This document shows, one piece after another, positions 13,658 through 14,176 of a stretch of DNA of 14,176 nucleotides (position 1 is its first letter; every line of letters begins with the position of its first letter). A model generated the notes under the pieces. It did no database searches. It was given only the letters and a program-made list of their open reading frames with translations, and was not told where the DNA came from. Source of the DNA: an uncultured Bacilli bacterium. Its GTDB lineage: Bacteria; Bacillota_I; Bacilli_A; RF39; UBA660. The stretch spans positions 1 to 14,176 of the forward strand of contig CANRPL010000034.1 of NCBI GenBank assembly GCA_947632495.1, read 5' to 3'. The translations under genes were made by a program, and so were the position numbers.

Positions 13658-14176
13658 ATGAATAATGAAATCGGTGAAAAATTTTTACCAATTGGAACAG
13701 TTGTAATGTTAAAAGGTGGAACTAAAAGAGCTATGATTACAGGCTTTTGTTCTGTAGCGACGGATGATAATAGTAAGATGTATGACTATAGTGGATGCGT
13801 TTATCCTGAAGGATATGTTTCATCTAGTCAAGTATGTTTATTTGATCATGATCAAATAGAACAAGTATTTTATAAGGGCTTCGTTGATGACGAAGAAGTA
13901 GCTTTTAAAGAAAGATTAACTTCATTACTAGGACAAGTTGATGTTAATGGTGTAATAGCAAGTGAAGAAGTTGTTCCTGCTGATGCTATAAGTGGTACAG
14001 CCGCACCAGAATCTGTTATTAATCCTAATGTGGATAATGTCGTACCTCAAGCTGCTGAAACTGAAGCAGTTCCTAGTATAGAAATGACTCAACCAGTGCC
14101 ACCAGTTACTCCAGGATATGATATGAATACTGTGCCACAGGCACCAGTAGATTCAAATTATGGAATGGCTCAACCA
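13658..14176 (+). CDS. DUF4176-domain protein with a Pro/Ala/Gln-rich extension (3' partial)
   Basis: The frame is open to the last base (173 codons seen). Residues ~8-90 match DUF4176: LPIGTVVMLKGGTKRAMITG (10-29), then MYDYSGCVYPEGYVSSSQV, LFDHDQIEQVFYKGF and DEEVAFKERL. This family is found in Firmicutes type VII secretion and LXG-effector loci; its exact role is not something the sequence shows. Typical members are about 100 aa and end after this domain. Here the protein continues with a low-complexity tail rich in Pro, Val, Ala, Gln and Asn (from ~105), with segments such as MTQPVPPVTPGYDMN, which may link to another domain beyond the window. The start ATG 13658 has GAGGTGGG (13642-13649) upstream. 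It lies 17 bases after the WXG100 gene. Confidence 0.8.
   Translation, partial: MNNEIGEKFLPIGTVVMLKGGTKRAMITGFCSVATDDNSKMYDYSGCVYPEGYVSSSQVCLFDHDQIEQVFYKGFVDDEEVAFKERLTSLLGQVDVNGVIASEEVVPADAISGTAAPESVINPNVDNVVPQAAETEAVPSIEMTQPVPPVTPGYDMNTVPQAPVDSNYGMAQP

Noticed and set aside
1..14176. Mycoplasma-type genetic code (TGA read as Trp)
   Set aside because: Trp is encoded by TGG (e.g. in infB) and TGA serves as a natural stop at 6710 and 13384.
1..14176. tRNA or rRNA genes, CRISPR arrays, insertion sequences, phage attachment sites
   Set aside because: The window is almost fully coding, intergenic gaps are under 140 bases, and no transposase, spaced direct repeats or cloverleaf was seen.

Overview
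The window is strongly AT-rich DNA from a low-GC Gram-positive-type bacterium. The best fit is class Bacilli in the broad sense, such as a host-associated RF39/Erysipelotrichia-like or Mollicutes-related lineage that still makes a cell wall. The reasons are the nusA-ylxR-infB order, ribosome-binding sites of the form AGGTGATnnnATG, a SEDS peptidoglycan polymerase, a cofactor-independent phosphoglycerate mutase, and the edge of a Firmicutes-type (T7SSb) secretion locus. TGG codes for Trp and TGA is used as a stop, so the code looks standard. The lineage is an inference; no rRNA gene is present.

Layout. (1) 1-3744, plus strand: the transcription/translation block nusA (5' end cut by the window), ylxR, infB, rbfA. 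The usual ylxQ and ylxP are absent. (2) 3746-6253, minus strand: a truncated DinG/XPD-like pseudohelicase that keeps its four Fe-S cysteines but has lost Walker A, DEAH and the second motor domain, and upstream of it a RodA/FtsW-type gene. (3) 6389-7943, plus strand: a membrane-anchored EIIB-like domain without its phosphocysteine, and an orphan multi-pass histidine kinase. (4) 7986-11099: an intact gpmI, an overlapping membrane-protein gene, the ribosome-assembly GTPase engB, and an unrecognised 142-aa protein. (5) 11172-12761: a second iPGM-fold protein that has lost essentially every catalytic and metal-binding residue and has gained a C-terminal membrane anchor. (6) 12839-14176: an EsaB/YukD-like ubiquitin-fold protein, two small ESX/WXG100-type proteins and a DUF4176 protein, read as the start of a type VIIb secretion or effector locus that runs off the window.

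Two themes stand out. First, three genes look like catalytically dead relatives of known enzymes (DinG helicase, PTS EIIB, iPGM), which suggests repurposing as scaffolds or sensors. Two of the three (the EIIB-like and the iPGM-like) carry a membrane anchor. Second, the gene junctions are very compact. Several terminators include the stop codon of the gene they end, and the next promoter is fused to the terminator: T-tracts run into TTGACA, or a -10 box sits in the hairpin loop.

All calls come from reading the sequence and from remembered family motifs; no database search was run.
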